59,355 nucleotides of DNA from Paracoccaceae bacterium (GCA_016778765.1 JADHOV010000017.1:1-59355); one strand, 5' to 3'; shown: positions 39,594 through 47,786, counted from the stretch's first letter. Made by a program: numbers and translations. Notes: a model not told the origin generated them from the letters alone.

Positions 39594-40178
39594 TCAACCC
39601 TTCACTTCTTGCGAGCTTGACCAATCCGGTTCAAAGCCCAAAACAATCGTATTGCCCGGCAGTTCAGGATTGAACAAACGGTTATGCGCGATTGTTGATT
39701 GATTCAGAAGATTTTTCGGAGTGAGTTTCCAGACTTTACACCGGATTTCAAAGCTTTGCCCATAGGCTTCAAAAACCAGCCGACAGGTTTCCGCGCTCCG
39801 AATTTTGGCCGCCCCTGGGGAATGGGGGGGAAATGTCGAGGTTAAGATATCCGAAAACTGCTTGTGTTTTTGGTAAAAGGTTGCAGAAAAATATTGAATC
39901 GCTTGGTTGCGGCGCTGCGCAGGGTCGTTGGTTTTACGCGCCATATGCAGCATCTCGGGTGTTTCAGAATAGGCCGGCAGTTTATTCATGATGGTGATAA
40001 TGGTTCCCATCGCTTGCGTGTCGTCTTTCAAATAAACATCGGGCATGATTGCGGCATCCGGGCGGCCCATATTATCGCGCATCATCATTTGCCGACAATG
40101 GCATTGCCATTTTAAAAATCGCTCTTTCAAAGGGTGATTGGCGTAGCTATCGCCCAAAATGGATGCAACTGAACTCAT
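39594..40178 (-). CDS. orf194, unrecognised protein in the gmaS run
   Basis: 194 residues; I do not recognise a family. AAGGA precedes the ATG at 40178. The protein is soluble, with no signal peptide or membrane segment. It has Met-rich stretches (QMMMRDNMGRPDAAIMPDVYLKD, MGTIITIMNKLP), a helical middle (PEMLHMARKTNDPAQRRNQAIQYF) and a C-terminal half rich in beta character (CRLVFEAYGQSFEIRCKVWKL, TIVLGFEPDWSS). It contains His and Cys but no clear metal motif. It sits 29 nt after the nitrilase gene and 8 nt before DUF1330, so it is probably cotranscribed with both. A role in methylamine use is possible only from position. Confidence 0.7.
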   Translation of the reverse strand: MSSVASILGDSYANHPLKERFLKWQCHCRQMMMRDNMGRPDAAIMPDVYLKDDTQAMGTIITIMNKLPAYSETPEMLHMARKTNDPAQRRNQAIQYFSATFYQKHKQFSDILTSTFPPHSPGAAKIRSAETCRLVFEAYGQSFEIRCKVWKLTPKNLLNQSTIAHNRLFNPELPGNTIVLGFEPDWSSSQEVKG

Positions 40179-40207
40179 GGATCCTTATAACTTTCTATCA
40201 TTTCTAC

Positions 40208-41032
40208 CTACTGCAAGCTATAGGCTCGGTCATGCGTTAAACTTGGAATTTTTGAGCGCATCCGCTGCGGGTGAGATAGGTCAATCGTTGTTTGAATAAA
40301 GCCGCGATCTTCACCGCCATCAGCCAAAACCTGCCCCCAAGGGTCAACGATCAAGCTGTGACCGTAACTTTCACCCCCCCCCGGAATAGGCCCCACCGCA
40401 CATGGGGCGATGATAAAACACCCATTTTCAATCGCCCGCGCGCGGTTGAGAACATGCCAATGCGCCTGCCCTGTGTTCTTCACAAACGCGGCCGGCACCG
40501 CAATCGCTTCTGCCCCGGCCTGCGCCAAATCGCGGAACAGTTTTGGAAATCGCAAATCATAACAGATCGTATGGCCCAGCTGCATACCACAAGCCAGTGT
40601 CATTTGAACCGCAGCGCCGGGCAAGACATGCGCGCTTTCCCGATACAATTCTTGTTCAGAAATTTGTACATCGAAGAGGTGAATTTTGTCATAGTGGCTT
40701 TGAATTATACCCGTAGAGTCGATGATATAGCCGCGGTTTAGTATTTTTGCATCTGGCGCGGTTACGGCGATTGAGCCAAGCATAACCCAAACCTTATAGT
40801 CCCGCGCAAAAGCTTGAAACACGCCAAGCATCGGATGGTCTTTTTCTTGTGCTGCGGGGGGCCGCAGCGCGGCGCCTTCGCTGGCCAATCCACCACAATA
40901 TTCTGGCAAAAAAATAAACTCTGCGCCCGCTTTTGCAGCTGCCTCTGCCAGTGGCATCGCCTCCTCAATCGCCTCAGATATCGAGGCTTTGGGATGCGTT
41001 TGCAAACATGCAATATTCAGCGGGCGCAGCAA
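40208..41032 (-). CDS. Nitrilase-superfamily carbon-nitrogen hydrolase (omega-amidase/Nit type)
   Basis: 274 residues. The catalytic triad motifs are IFLPEYCGG (Glu), YDKIHLFD (Lys) and TICYDLRFP (Cys). The Nit branch motifs LGSIAV and NRARAIENGCFIIAP with GHSLIVDPWG are present. Members hydrolyse omega-amides such as alpha-ketoglutaramate or deaminated glutathione. The start is a TTG at 41032, forced by a stop in the same frame just upstream; AAGG lies next to it and the gene begins 4 nt after the stop of orf137, suggesting coupled translation. In this operon an amide such as gamma-glutamylmethylamide or a related product is a conceivable substrate, which is inference. Confidence 0.85.
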   Translation of the reverse strand: MLRPLNIACLQTHPKASISEAIEEAMPLAEAAAKAGAEFIFLPEYCGGLASEGAALRPPAAQEKDHPMLGVFQAFARDYKVWVMLGSIAVTAPDAKILNRGYIIDSTGIIQSHYDKIHLFDVQISEQELYRESAHVLPGAAVQMTLACGMQLGHTICYDLRFPKLFRDLAQAGAEAIAVPAAFVKNTGQAHWHVLNRARAIENGCFIIAPCAVGPIPGGGESYGHSLIVDPWGQVLADGGEDRGFIQTTIDLSHPQRMRSKIPSLTHDRAYSLQ

Positions 41033-41036
41033 GACC

Positions 41037-41450
41037 TTAAAACTTCATATAGGCTTTGCGCAGATTGGCCAAAGGATGGCGATCGGACATCTGAAATTTC
41101 AACAGCAATTCGCGTGCAATCATATCCCGATCCTGTTGATTATCCGGCAGATCAATGCTGCTGGGGATACGCACCCAACCATTATTGTTCCGGTCAAACA
41201 CCGCCGGCGCGCCCTCTTCATAGCCCATATGAATATCTTCCAACCAGTTCAGATCATCCCAGCCCATTATTTCCATATATTTGGCTAAATAGGGAGTGAT
41301 CCGGCTTTTATCGGGCACCAAGTTCACATCATAGCGATAGCCGATATGTTGACCAATTTCTTTTTCGCGTTCGCTTTCTAAACCTTCAGCGTCATTCAAA
41401 AACTGGTTGACGTCTTTGATTTCAGATCCGCGGTATTGTGTTCCAGCCAT
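41037..41450 (-). CDS. orf137, small conserved-looking protein directly after mgsC, function unknown
   Basis: 137 residues with a very strong ribosome binding site (AAGGAGGAG) before ATG 41450. I do not recognise a domain. It is acidic and soluble, starting GTQYRGSEIKDVNQFLNDAEG, with Trp-rich GWDDLNWLEDIHMGYEEG near residue 65 and RNNNGWVRIPSSIDLP further on; the C-terminus is basic (HPLANLRKAYMKF). It follows mgsC by 12 nt and precedes the nitrilase gene by 4 nt, within the same operon as gmaS-mgsABC. A structural or regulatory partner of N-methylglutamate synthase is the simplest guess, from position only. Confidence 0.75.
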   Translation of the reverse strand: MAGTQYRGSEIKDVNQFLNDAEGLESEREKEIGQHIGYRYDVNLVPDKSRITPYLAKYMEIMGWDDLNWLEDIHMGYEEGAPAVFDRNNNGWVRIPSSIDLPDNQQDRDMIARELLLKFQMSDRHPLANLRKAYMKF

Positions 41451-41462
41451 TGTAACTCCTCC

Positions 41463-42827
41463 TTAGAGATGGTGGTAATCTTCGACGCCCACAGTGTGGT
41501 TCGTGCCAGCCAAGGGAACGCCTGCCATGGCAGAGGCTTCCATTGTCAAAGCTGCCAGATCCTCAGGCTCAAGGCTATGCAGATTGGTTTTGCCGCAGGC
41601 GCGGGCAAAAAGCTGCGCTTCGATCGTGAGCGTGTGCAAAAAGTTATACACGCGCTCGGCGGCTTCATCCGGATCAAGACGGCTGCGCAGCGCGGGATCT
41701 TGCGTTGCCACGCCAACGGGGCAGCGTCCGGTATGGCAATGGTAGCAATATCCGGGTTCTGCACCGATTTCTTCGGGATAATTGGCTTCCGGGATATCCT
41801 TGTTGCAATTCAAAGCCATCATCGCGGAATGCCCGATGGCAATCGCATCTGCGCCCAGCGCAATAGCTTTCGCAACATCGGCACCGTTTCTTATACCGCC
41901 CGCATAAATCAAGCTGATTTCGCCGCGCTTGCCAAGATCGTCGATGGCTTTGCGCGCCTGACGGATCGCAGCCATTCCTGGCACCCCTGTGTCTTCGGTT
42001 GCCAAATGCGGCCCGGCACCTGTGCCACCTTCCATACCATCGATGTAAATCGAGTCTGGATCGCATTTCACCGCCATACGCACATCATCATAAACCCGCG
42101 CCGCGCCCAGCTTCAACTGAATTGGAATTTGCCAATCTGTGGCTTCGCGGATCTCTTGAATTTTAAGCGCCAGATCATCGGGGCCTAGCCAATCAGGGTG
42201 GCGCGCGGGTGAGCGTTGGTCGATGCCCGCGGGCAATGAGCGCATTTCAGCCACCTGATCGGTTACTTTTTGCCCCATCAAATGCCCACCAAGGCCCACT
42301 TTACAGCCCTGTCCGATAAAAAACTCGCAGCCATCCGCCAAGACTAAGTGGTTTGGGTTGAACCCGTAGCGCGATTGAATGCACTGATAAAACCATTTTG
42401 AGCTATAGCGTCGCTCATCGGGGATCATGCCCCCTTCACCCGAGCAAGTTGCGGTACCCGCCATTGTGGCGCCCCGCGCCAGCGCGGTTTTCGCCTCATA
42501 GCTCAGCGCCCCAAAGCTCATCCCTGTGATATAGATTGGGATATCCAGCTCAAGCGGACGTTTTGCGCGGGGACCAATCACCGTTTTGGTTTCACATTTT
42601 TCGCGATACCCTTCGATCACGAACCGCGTCAACGTGCCCGGCAAGAAGGTTAGATCATCCCAGTGTGGAATTTTCTTGAACAAAGAGAAGCCGCGCATCC
42701 GATAGCGTCCAAGCTCGGATTTGATATGGATGTCATCCATCACACGGGGTGGGAATACAAAGCTGTCACCGATGCGATTTACATCACGATCCAGCGCTTT
42801 CTTTCTTGGCATATCACCGTCAGCCAT
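41463..42827 (-). CDS. mgsC: N-methylglutamate synthase FMN subunit (glutamate synthase-like)
   Basis: 454 residues of the glutamate synthase FMN-domain family. Conserved parts are YITGMSFGALSYEAKTALARG, GTATCSGEGGMIPDER, IQLKLGAARVYDD, YIDGMEGGTGAGPHLATEDTGVP and YAGGIRNGADVAKAIALGADAIAIG, with an iron-sulfur cluster motif CYHCHTGRCPVGVATQ. In the N-methylglutamate pathway MgsABC transfers the methylamine group from gamma-glutamylmethylamide onto 2-oxoglutarate. It begins 22 nt after mgsB. The amidotransferase-, GXGXG- and FMN-subunit set next to gmaS separates it from ordinary gltB. Confidence 0.92.
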   Translation of the reverse strand: MADGDMPRKKALDRDVNRIGDSFVFPPRVMDDIHIKSELGRYRMRGFSLFKKIPHWDDLTFLPGTLTRFVIEGYREKCETKTVIGPRAKRPLELDIPIYITGMSFGALSYEAKTALARGATMAGTATCSGEGGMIPDERRYSSKWFYQCIQSRYGFNPNHLVLADGCEFFIGQGCKVGLGGHLMGQKVTDQVAEMRSLPAGIDQRSPARHPDWLGPDDLALKIQEIREATDWQIPIQLKLGAARVYDDVRMAVKCDPDSIYIDGMEGGTGAGPHLATEDTGVPGMAAIRQARKAIDDLGKRGEISLIYAGGIRNGADVAKAIALGADAIAIGHSAMMALNCNKDIPEANYPEEIGAEPGYCYHCHTGRCPVGVATQDPALRSRLDPDEAAERVYNFLHTLTIEAQLFARACGKTNLHSLEPEDLAALTMEASAMAGVPLAGTNHTVGVEDYHHL

Positions 42828-42849
42828 AGGTATTATCCTTTCCTTAGAC

Positions 42850-43719
42850 TTACAGAATTATTTTCTTTTCATTGGGTTCAAGATTGTCGTAGTTCCAAAG
42901 CTGTTTCCCAGCGACAATCTTTGTAAAATGATCAACACCCTTATCGGGCATCATGCCATATTGGGTCAGCTTTGCGGTGAGCCAGTTGCGATCAAGGTCA
43001 GTCAATTCCGCCTCGATTGCATCCACTCCAAGCGATTGAATCTTACCGCCCACAAAAATGGTGCCGTCATACATTGAATCGCCAAGGTTTTTACCCGCAT
43101 TTCCACACACAACCATCCGACCGCGTTGCATCATAAAGCCCGATAAAGCCCCCGTGTCACCGCCGACAATTATCGTACCGCCTTTTTGGTCAATACCTGT
43201 CCGAGAGCCAACCGACCCCCGACAGACCAGATCTCCCCCACGGATCGCAGCGCCAAAGGTCGAACCGGCGTTTTTTTCAATGACAATCGTTCCGGCCATC
43301 ATATTCTCGCCGCAAGACCAGCCCACGCGCCCGTTGATGCGCACATTCGGGCCATCGATCAACCCAACACCAAAATAGCCCAACGAGCCCTCAATAATCA
43401 AATTCAACCGGCTTAGGATCCCCACGCCCAGCGAATGCTTTCCGCGCGGATTTTTCAGCACAATCGTGCCATAGCCTTCTGCCATGAGGGCGCGAATTTT
43501 GGAATTCACCTCGGTGGTGGTCATCTCATCTGTATCAAGTTCGGTGCGCTTATTGTAATCGACTTCGGGCGCCCAAGGGTATGTGAAGCGCTCTTCCGCA
43601 TCCGGATCAAACTCAATGTAAAGCGATTTTCCCGTCAGTGCCTCGGTGCGCATTCCAAGCGCGGTCACCCGCTCTTCCTGACTCATTTGCTTTAGTTCAG
43701 TATCGCTTAGGCTTGCCAT
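42850..43719 (-). CDS. mgsB: N-methylglutamate synthase GXGXG subunit
   Basis: 289 residues ending in the beta-helical GXGXG domain seen in the C-terminus of GltB, with repeated Gly motifs (NPRGKHSLGVGILSRL, GYFGVGLIDGPNVRINGRVGWSCGENMMAG, GGTIIVGGDTGALSGF, GNAGKNLGDSMYDGTIFVGG). It is structural rather than catalytic. Its GAGGAGG ribosome binding site lies inside the end of mgsA, and the two genes overlap by 13 bases. It is one of three subunits of MgsABC. Confidence 0.92.
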   Translation of the reverse strand: MASLSDTELKQMSQEERVTALGMRTEALTGKSLYIEFDPDAEERFTYPWAPEVDYNKRTELDTDEMTTTEVNSKIRALMAEGYGTIVLKNPRGKHSLGVGILSRLNLIIEGSLGYFGVGLIDGPNVRINGRVGWSCGENMMAGTIVIEKNAGSTFGAAIRGGDLVCRGSVGSRTGIDQKGGTIIVGGDTGALSGFMMQRGRMVVCGNAGKNLGDSMYDGTIFVGGKIQSLGVDAIEAELTDLDRNWLTAKLTQYGMMPDKGVDHFTKIVAGKQLWNYDNLEPNEKKIIL

Positions 43720-44642
43720 ACGCGTACCTCCTCATCATAGGGATCGTAAGTGTCAATTTCTTGGGGAAGAATGGCCCGAATAGCGACCTCTTCTGATGCC
43801 ATAGCGATCAAATCATCGCTTTCGTAAAGCACCAATGGCTTTGCAGCCATCGTATCTTTGGCCATGCCCAGTTGATCTTTAGTGGCTACCAAATAAGTAA
43901 AGACGCCATCAATTTCTTCGATTGAATTGCGCAAAGATTGCTCAAGCGTTACCCCATTTGCCAAATTGTTCGCAGTGTAAACAGCCAAAAGTTCGCTGTC
44001 ACAATTTGACATAAACCGATGGCCTTTACGCTCCATCTGGCGGCGCATAATCCAATAATTTGTGATTTGTCCGTTATGTACAACGCTCACGTCATTATAG
44101 GGAAAGGCCCAATAGGGGTGCGCGGATCGAATATCCACATCCGACTCTGTTGCCATCCGCGTATGGCCAATGCCATGCGTTCCGTTAAATTCATTCAGAC
44201 CATAAAGCCCGGCCACATCTGACGCATCGCCCAAATCTTTGATCAGCTCTAGGCCATTTCCGAGCGATAAAATTTCAACGCCATCGGTTTCTTCAATATG
44301 CTCGGCCAGCGCGGTGGTATCCCCCTCGTGGGAAATCAGATAGCGCAGCGCATATTCGGTTGCGTTCTCTTTCGTTTTCACCGTCACGCCATGCTCTTGC
44401 ATGATCGCTTCCACCTCCGCGATGCGATCCGCCAAAACCTGATGAATGCCACGGCCTTTGGCCATATCCTCGGCTTCCGCCACTTTTAAACGAAGCACAT
44501 AATTGCCTTCGGTTGGCTCGCCATAGACAGCGTAGCCCGTCGAATCCGGCCCGCGATGCTTGAGGGCCTGCAACATTGCTGTCATCTCCCCCCCCACATT
44601 CGAGCTTTTGCCCTTATGAATTAATCCTGCGATACCACACAT
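43707..44642 (-). CDS. mgsA: N-methylglutamate synthase class II amidotransferase subunit
   Basis: 311 residues from ATG 44642. The mature enzyme would start at Cys2 (MCGIAGLIHKGK), the class II amidotransferase nucleophile, followed by ALKHRGPDSTGYAVYG and the conserved IGHTRMATESDVDIRSAHPY with NGQITNYW. In MgsABC it would hydrolyse gamma-glutamylmethylamide and pass methylamine to the FMN subunit. A 6-bp stem hairpin lies between gmaS and this gene. A second homologue begins at 59159. Confidence 0.92.
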   Translation of the reverse strand: MCGIAGLIHKGKSSNVGGEMTAMLQALKHRGPDSTGYAVYGEPTEGNYVLRLKVAEAEDMAKGRGIHQVLADRIAEVEAIMQEHGVTVKTKENATEYALRYLISHEGDTTALAEHIEETDGVEILSLGNGLELIKDLGDASDVAGLYGLNEFNGTHGIGHTRMATESDVDIRSAHPYWAFPYNDVSVVHNGQITNYWIMRRQMERKGHRFMSNCDSELLAVYTANNLANGVTLEQSLRNSIEEIDGVFTYLVATKDQLGMAKDTMAAKPLVLYESDDLIAMASEEVAIRAILPQEIDTYDPYDEEVRVWQA

Positions 44643-44679
44643 ATTACATCCCACCTCCATCGGGTTGCGTCAGAAGTTT

Positions 44680-44696
44680 GGCGGGGTTGACCCGCC
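44680..44696 (-). promoter_or_regulatory. Intercistronic hairpin between gmaS and mgsA
   Basis: GGCGGG (44680-44685) pairs with CCCGCC (44691-44696) around a 5-nt loop. No T run follows in the transcribed direction. It occupies the 76-bp gap after gmaS and, like the hairpin after tmoX, may protect the gmaS 3' end or reduce read-through into mgsA. Confidence 0.45.
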
Positions 44697-44718
44697 GCAT
44701 TACAATTTTGGAGAGGCC

Positions 44719-46197
44719 CTATGGCAAGCACTCCATATACATCTCATTGTCCCAATCGGTTGAAGTGGACATGAAGCGGGCCCATTCATCATATTTATAT
44801 TCATGGTACAAACGATACATTTCACCCGGCATGCCGCGGCGCACCACTTCGCTTTGCTCAAGATAGCTCAGCGCCTCACCCAAAGACATTGGCAATTTCT
44901 TGACTTCCTTGCCCTCTTTGATCGCCTCATAAATATTGCGCTCTTCAGGCTCGCCCGGGCTGATGCTGTTATCAATCCCATCATCCATGGCGGCCAATAA
45001 TGTTGTGCCCATCAAATACGGGTTGACCATTGAATCCACCGAGCGATATTCGAACCGGCCAGGCGCCGAGACGCGCAAGCCCGTGGTCCGGTTTTGGAAG
45101 CCCCAATCGGCAAACACCGGCGCCCAGAAGCCCGTATCCCACAAGCGGCGGTAAGAATTCACCGTCGAACAACCGATCGCGGTCAATGCCTGCAGGTTTT
45201 TCACCACGCCGCCAATCGCAACCAGCCCTTCGGCGCCGGGCATTTGCGGATCATCATCATCGGGCATAAATGTGTTGCTGCCGCCCTTTACATACATGTA
45301 ATTATCACGCATGCCCGGCAGGTTATCCGGATCATTTCCGCATTTCACAAATTGATCTTCGCCGCCGCGCCAGAGCGACATGTTATGGTGGCAGCCAGAG
45401 GCTGACACACCCATGAACGGTTTCGTCATGAAGCATGCAAAAATACCATGCTCGCGCGCCACTTGCGCGCAGATCTGGCGATAGGTTGTCAGACGGTCGG
45501 CATTGCGCAACACATCATCAAACATCCAGTTTAATTCAAGCTGACCAGGCGCATCTTCATGATCGCCCTGAATCATATCCAAGCCCATTTTACGGGTGTA
45601 TTCCATAACCTTCATGGTCACGGGTCGCAGGCTTTCAAATTGATCAATGTGATAGCAATAAGGTTTTGAAAACCCGTCTTTCGGCTTGCCATTCTCGTCA
45701 AATTTCAACCACATCATCTCGGGCTCGGTACCGATGCGCAGCTGGCGCCCATGCTTGGCCTTAAATTCTTCATGCATGCGGCGCAGATTGCCCCGCGAAT
45801 CTGCGGTCAAATAAGCGCCCGGATCCACTTTCTCTTCACGATTGCGGAATAAAGTGCAATAAAACCGCCCAATTTCCGGTGCCCAAGGCAATTGCATAAA
45901 CGTCTCAGGCTCGGGAATGCCAACCAATTCTGCAGCCTCGGGGCCATAGCCCAAATAATTTCCAGCGCGATCGGTGAACAGGTTAACGGTTGCGCCATAA
46001 ACCAGCTGAAAGCCTTTTTTAGCAACGGTTTCCCAATGATCCGAGGGAATGCCTTTGCCCATAATTTTTCCCGTAACGGAGACAAACTGAAGATACAGAT
46101 ATTCGATGCCGAGGGAATCGATCATCTTCCGCACTTCTTTGATTTTCTCATCGCGCCCAGGCGCTTCCACAAAACGTTCAAGGTCCATTTCGGCCAC
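44719..46197 (-). CDS. gmaS: Gamma-glutamylmethylamide synthetase
   Basis: 492 residues of glutamine synthetase type. The start is GTG 46197, with GGGGAG 7 nt upstream; ATG at 46188 would leave the site too far away. Conserved regions are IGTEPEMMWLKFDENG, GDHEDAPGQLELNW, GVSASGCHHNMSLW (the equivalent of the GSGxHxH stretch) and GRFEYRSVDSMVNPYLMGTTL. GmaS joins methylamine to glutamate using ATP. Its place between an FAD oxidoreductase and mgsABC separates it from GlnA. Just upstream is an A+T element like those before both amt genes. Confidence 0.94.
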   Translation of the reverse strand: MAEMDLERFVEAPGRDEKIKEVRKMIDSLGIEYLYLQFVSVTGKIMGKGIPSDHWETVAKKGFQLVYGATVNLFTDRAGNYLGYGPEAAELVGIPEPETFMQLPWAPEIGRFYCTLFRNREEKVDPGAYLTADSRGNLRRMHEEFKAKHGRQLRIGTEPEMMWLKFDENGKPKDGFSKPYCYHIDQFESLRPVTMKVMEYTRKMGLDMIQGDHEDAPGQLELNWMFDDVLRNADRLTTYRQICAQVAREHGIFACFMTKPFMGVSASGCHHNMSLWRGGEDQFVKCGNDPDNLPGMRDNYMYVKGGSNTFMPDDDDPQMPGAEGLVAIGGVVKNLQALTAIGCSTVNSYRRLWDTGFWAPVFADWGFQNRTTGLRVSAPGRFEYRSVDSMVNPYLMGTTLLAAMDDGIDNSISPGEPEERNIYEAIKEGKEVKKLPMSLGEALSYLEQSEVVRRGMPGEMYRLYHEYKYDEWARFMSTSTDWDNEMYMECLP

Positions 46198-46218
46198 TTT
46201 AATTCTCCCCTTTTATAT

Positions 46219-46248
46219 CTATATTTTTCAGCCTTTTTTTATATTTTT
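46219..46248 (-). promoter_or_regulatory. A+T element upstream of gmaS, related to the amt elements
   Basis: On the minus strand this reads AAAAATATA, 11 bases, then AAAAATATAG, ending 21 nt before the GTG start. The downstream copy with its preceding G (GAAAAATATAG) is identical to the one before amt2. The spacing of the two copies is 20 bp here and 19 bp before amt2. It might be a separate promoter or regulator site for gmaS within the operon. Confidence 0.35.
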
Positions 46249-46262
46249 GTCTTCACCAGCCA

Positions 46263-47606
46263 TTAGCTCCAAGGATATGGGCTGTTTGATACTGGGTGCA
46301 GATTTCCTTTTTCGAAACGATCAAAGCGGAAAGGCTCTAACAAGCTCTGCCTTTCGCCGAGCACTTCATCGGCGATCAAATGTCCCACGCCCAGCATCTT
46401 CCACCCATGATTACTATCCGCAATCAGCGTGGCATTCTCATGAAAATGGTCAAACACCGGAAAGCTATCGGCTGTGAAACAGCCGATACCACCGGATGCT
46501 TCACGGTGATATTTACCCATCATGCCTTCAAACCGCTTATGGCAATGCGCCAATGCCGAAACCCACATATGGGCAAAACCGTCAGAGGCCACAAATTCAG
46601 GAGAAGATGGGCCGTAAGGATCAATTGCAACCCGATCAACCGGGGTGTCCACTTTATAGGGCGAGGCGCCCCCTTGAATACCGTTAAAATGCCAATCAGG
46701 TTTGTAATAAATGCCCCACAAATCTTCGGTAATAACGCTGCCATCGACGCAAGAGTGCAGCGGAGCATCGGTATCGACATGTATCACCGGCGGTACTTTG
46801 CCATCATTGGTTTGCAGGACCTCGGGAGGCAATTGCAAAACGCCTTCTTCAAGTTGCCAGAACCGCCACATATCGATATCGTGATGCATCTTTCCCGCCA
46901 GATCTTTTAGGCTGATTTTTTTGGGCATGCCCAGCATATCCCAGAAATCGCGGGCCCAAGGACCGGGCGCCACAACCACATGCGCACAAGATACCGTGCC
47001 ATGAGATGTCTCAACAGATTTGATGCTGGAGCTGGCGCTTTCGTTTGTAAGCCCCTTTACCTCGACGCCAGAGATAATCCGAACCCCGCGCTCTTCGACC
47101 TTCTTGGCTAGCCCGTACATCGATTTGGTGTTGTTTGAATACCCGCCCCGCTTCTCATGTAGAACAGAGGTAATGCCTTGCGCCTGCCAATCGCTAAACA
47201 TGGATTTCATGTAAGCATCGGAAGCATCCGCACCTTCGATAAACTCGCTTTCATAGCCGATTGCCCGCTGCTGCTCATAAATCGAGGTCACATCTTCGCG
47301 CATCGATTCGCAGGAAATCTGCATATAGCCCACAGGATGATAGCTGAGGCCGGCCGGATCGCTTTCCCAAACATCTACGGAATGCGCCATAAGTTCCCGC
47401 ATCGCAGGTTGAAAATAATTATTGCGCACCACGCCGCAGGCAATTCCCGACGCTCCGGATGCAATCCCTGATTTGTCTAAAACAACAACGCGGCCCTCAA
47501 CCTCTTGACCCTGAGCGATCAAACGATCTGCCAAGCGCCAGGCCGTGGATAACCCATGAATGCCAGCGCCAATGATGAGGTAGTCTACATGTGTGGGGAA
47601 CGCCAT
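46263..47606 (-). CDS. FAD-dependent oxidoreductase (DAO family) upstream of gmaS
   Basis: 447 residues. The FAD-binding motif is DYLIIGAGIHGLSTAWRLA, with ATP/FAD-site residues in VVVLDKSGIASGASGIACGVVRNNYFQ. The C-terminal part has PVFDHFHENATLIADSNHGWKMLGVGHLIADEVLG, typical of DAO/sarcosine oxidase-type proteins. These oxidise secondary amines such as sarcosine or N-methyl amino acids. The gene heads the gmaS-mgs run, 65 nt before gmaS, with a GGGAGATGGG site before its ATG. It could be a single-chain N-methylglutamate or other methylamine oxidase working beside MgdABCD. The substrate is not shown by sequence. Confidence 0.85.
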   Translation of the reverse strand: MAFPTHVDYLIIGAGIHGLSTAWRLADRLIAQGQEVEGRVVVLDKSGIASGASGIACGVVRNNYFQPAMRELMAHSVDVWESDPAGLSYHPVGYMQISCESMREDVTSIYEQQRAIGYESEFIEGADASDAYMKSMFSDWQAQGITSVLHEKRGGYSNNTKSMYGLAKKVEERGVRIISGVEVKGLTNESASSSIKSVETSHGTVSCAHVVVAPGPWARDFWDMLGMPKKISLKDLAGKMHHDIDMWRFWQLEEGVLQLPPEVLQTNDGKVPPVIHVDTDAPLHSCVDGSVITEDLWGIYYKPDWHFNGIQGGASPYKVDTPVDRVAIDPYGPSSPEFVASDGFAHMWVSALAHCHKRFEGMMGKYHREASGGIGCFTADSFPVFDHFHENATLIADSNHGWKMLGVGHLIADEVLGERQSLLEPFRFDRFEKGNLHPVSNSPYPWS

Positions 47607-47693
47607 TCACCCATCTCCCTAAAAGTGTCCAACTGCTTTGCCGTCGCTCCGGCGGCAGCTTTTCCGCCCAAACGTTACGAGAGCTTGATAAAA

Positions 47694-47766
47694 TCAAACC
47701 AAAAGTCAACCTATTTCAAACCAAATGTTGAATTTTACTTGACAATTTCTATTATTGGTACAAAAT
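47694..47766 (+). promoter_or_regulatory. Putative promoter and operator region of the GntR gene and the divergent gmaS run
   Basis: A good sigma70-like promoter for the GntR gene is TTGACA (47739-47744), 16 nt, CAAAAT (47761-47766). Upstream, TCAAACCAAA occurs twice (47694 and 47716), 22 bp apart, and TTCAA (47715-47719) and TTGAA (47728-47732) form an inverted pair. These are candidate binding sites for the GntR protein, which would control both its own gene and the divergent oxidoreductase-gmaS run. Confidence 0.45.
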
Positions 47767-47786
47767 TGGATCAAAAAAGGGATCTG

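Noticed and set aside
41436-42188. 250-codon ORF antisense to mgsC
   Set aside because: mgsC has full family motifs and an Fe-S motif in its frame; the antisense frame has none.
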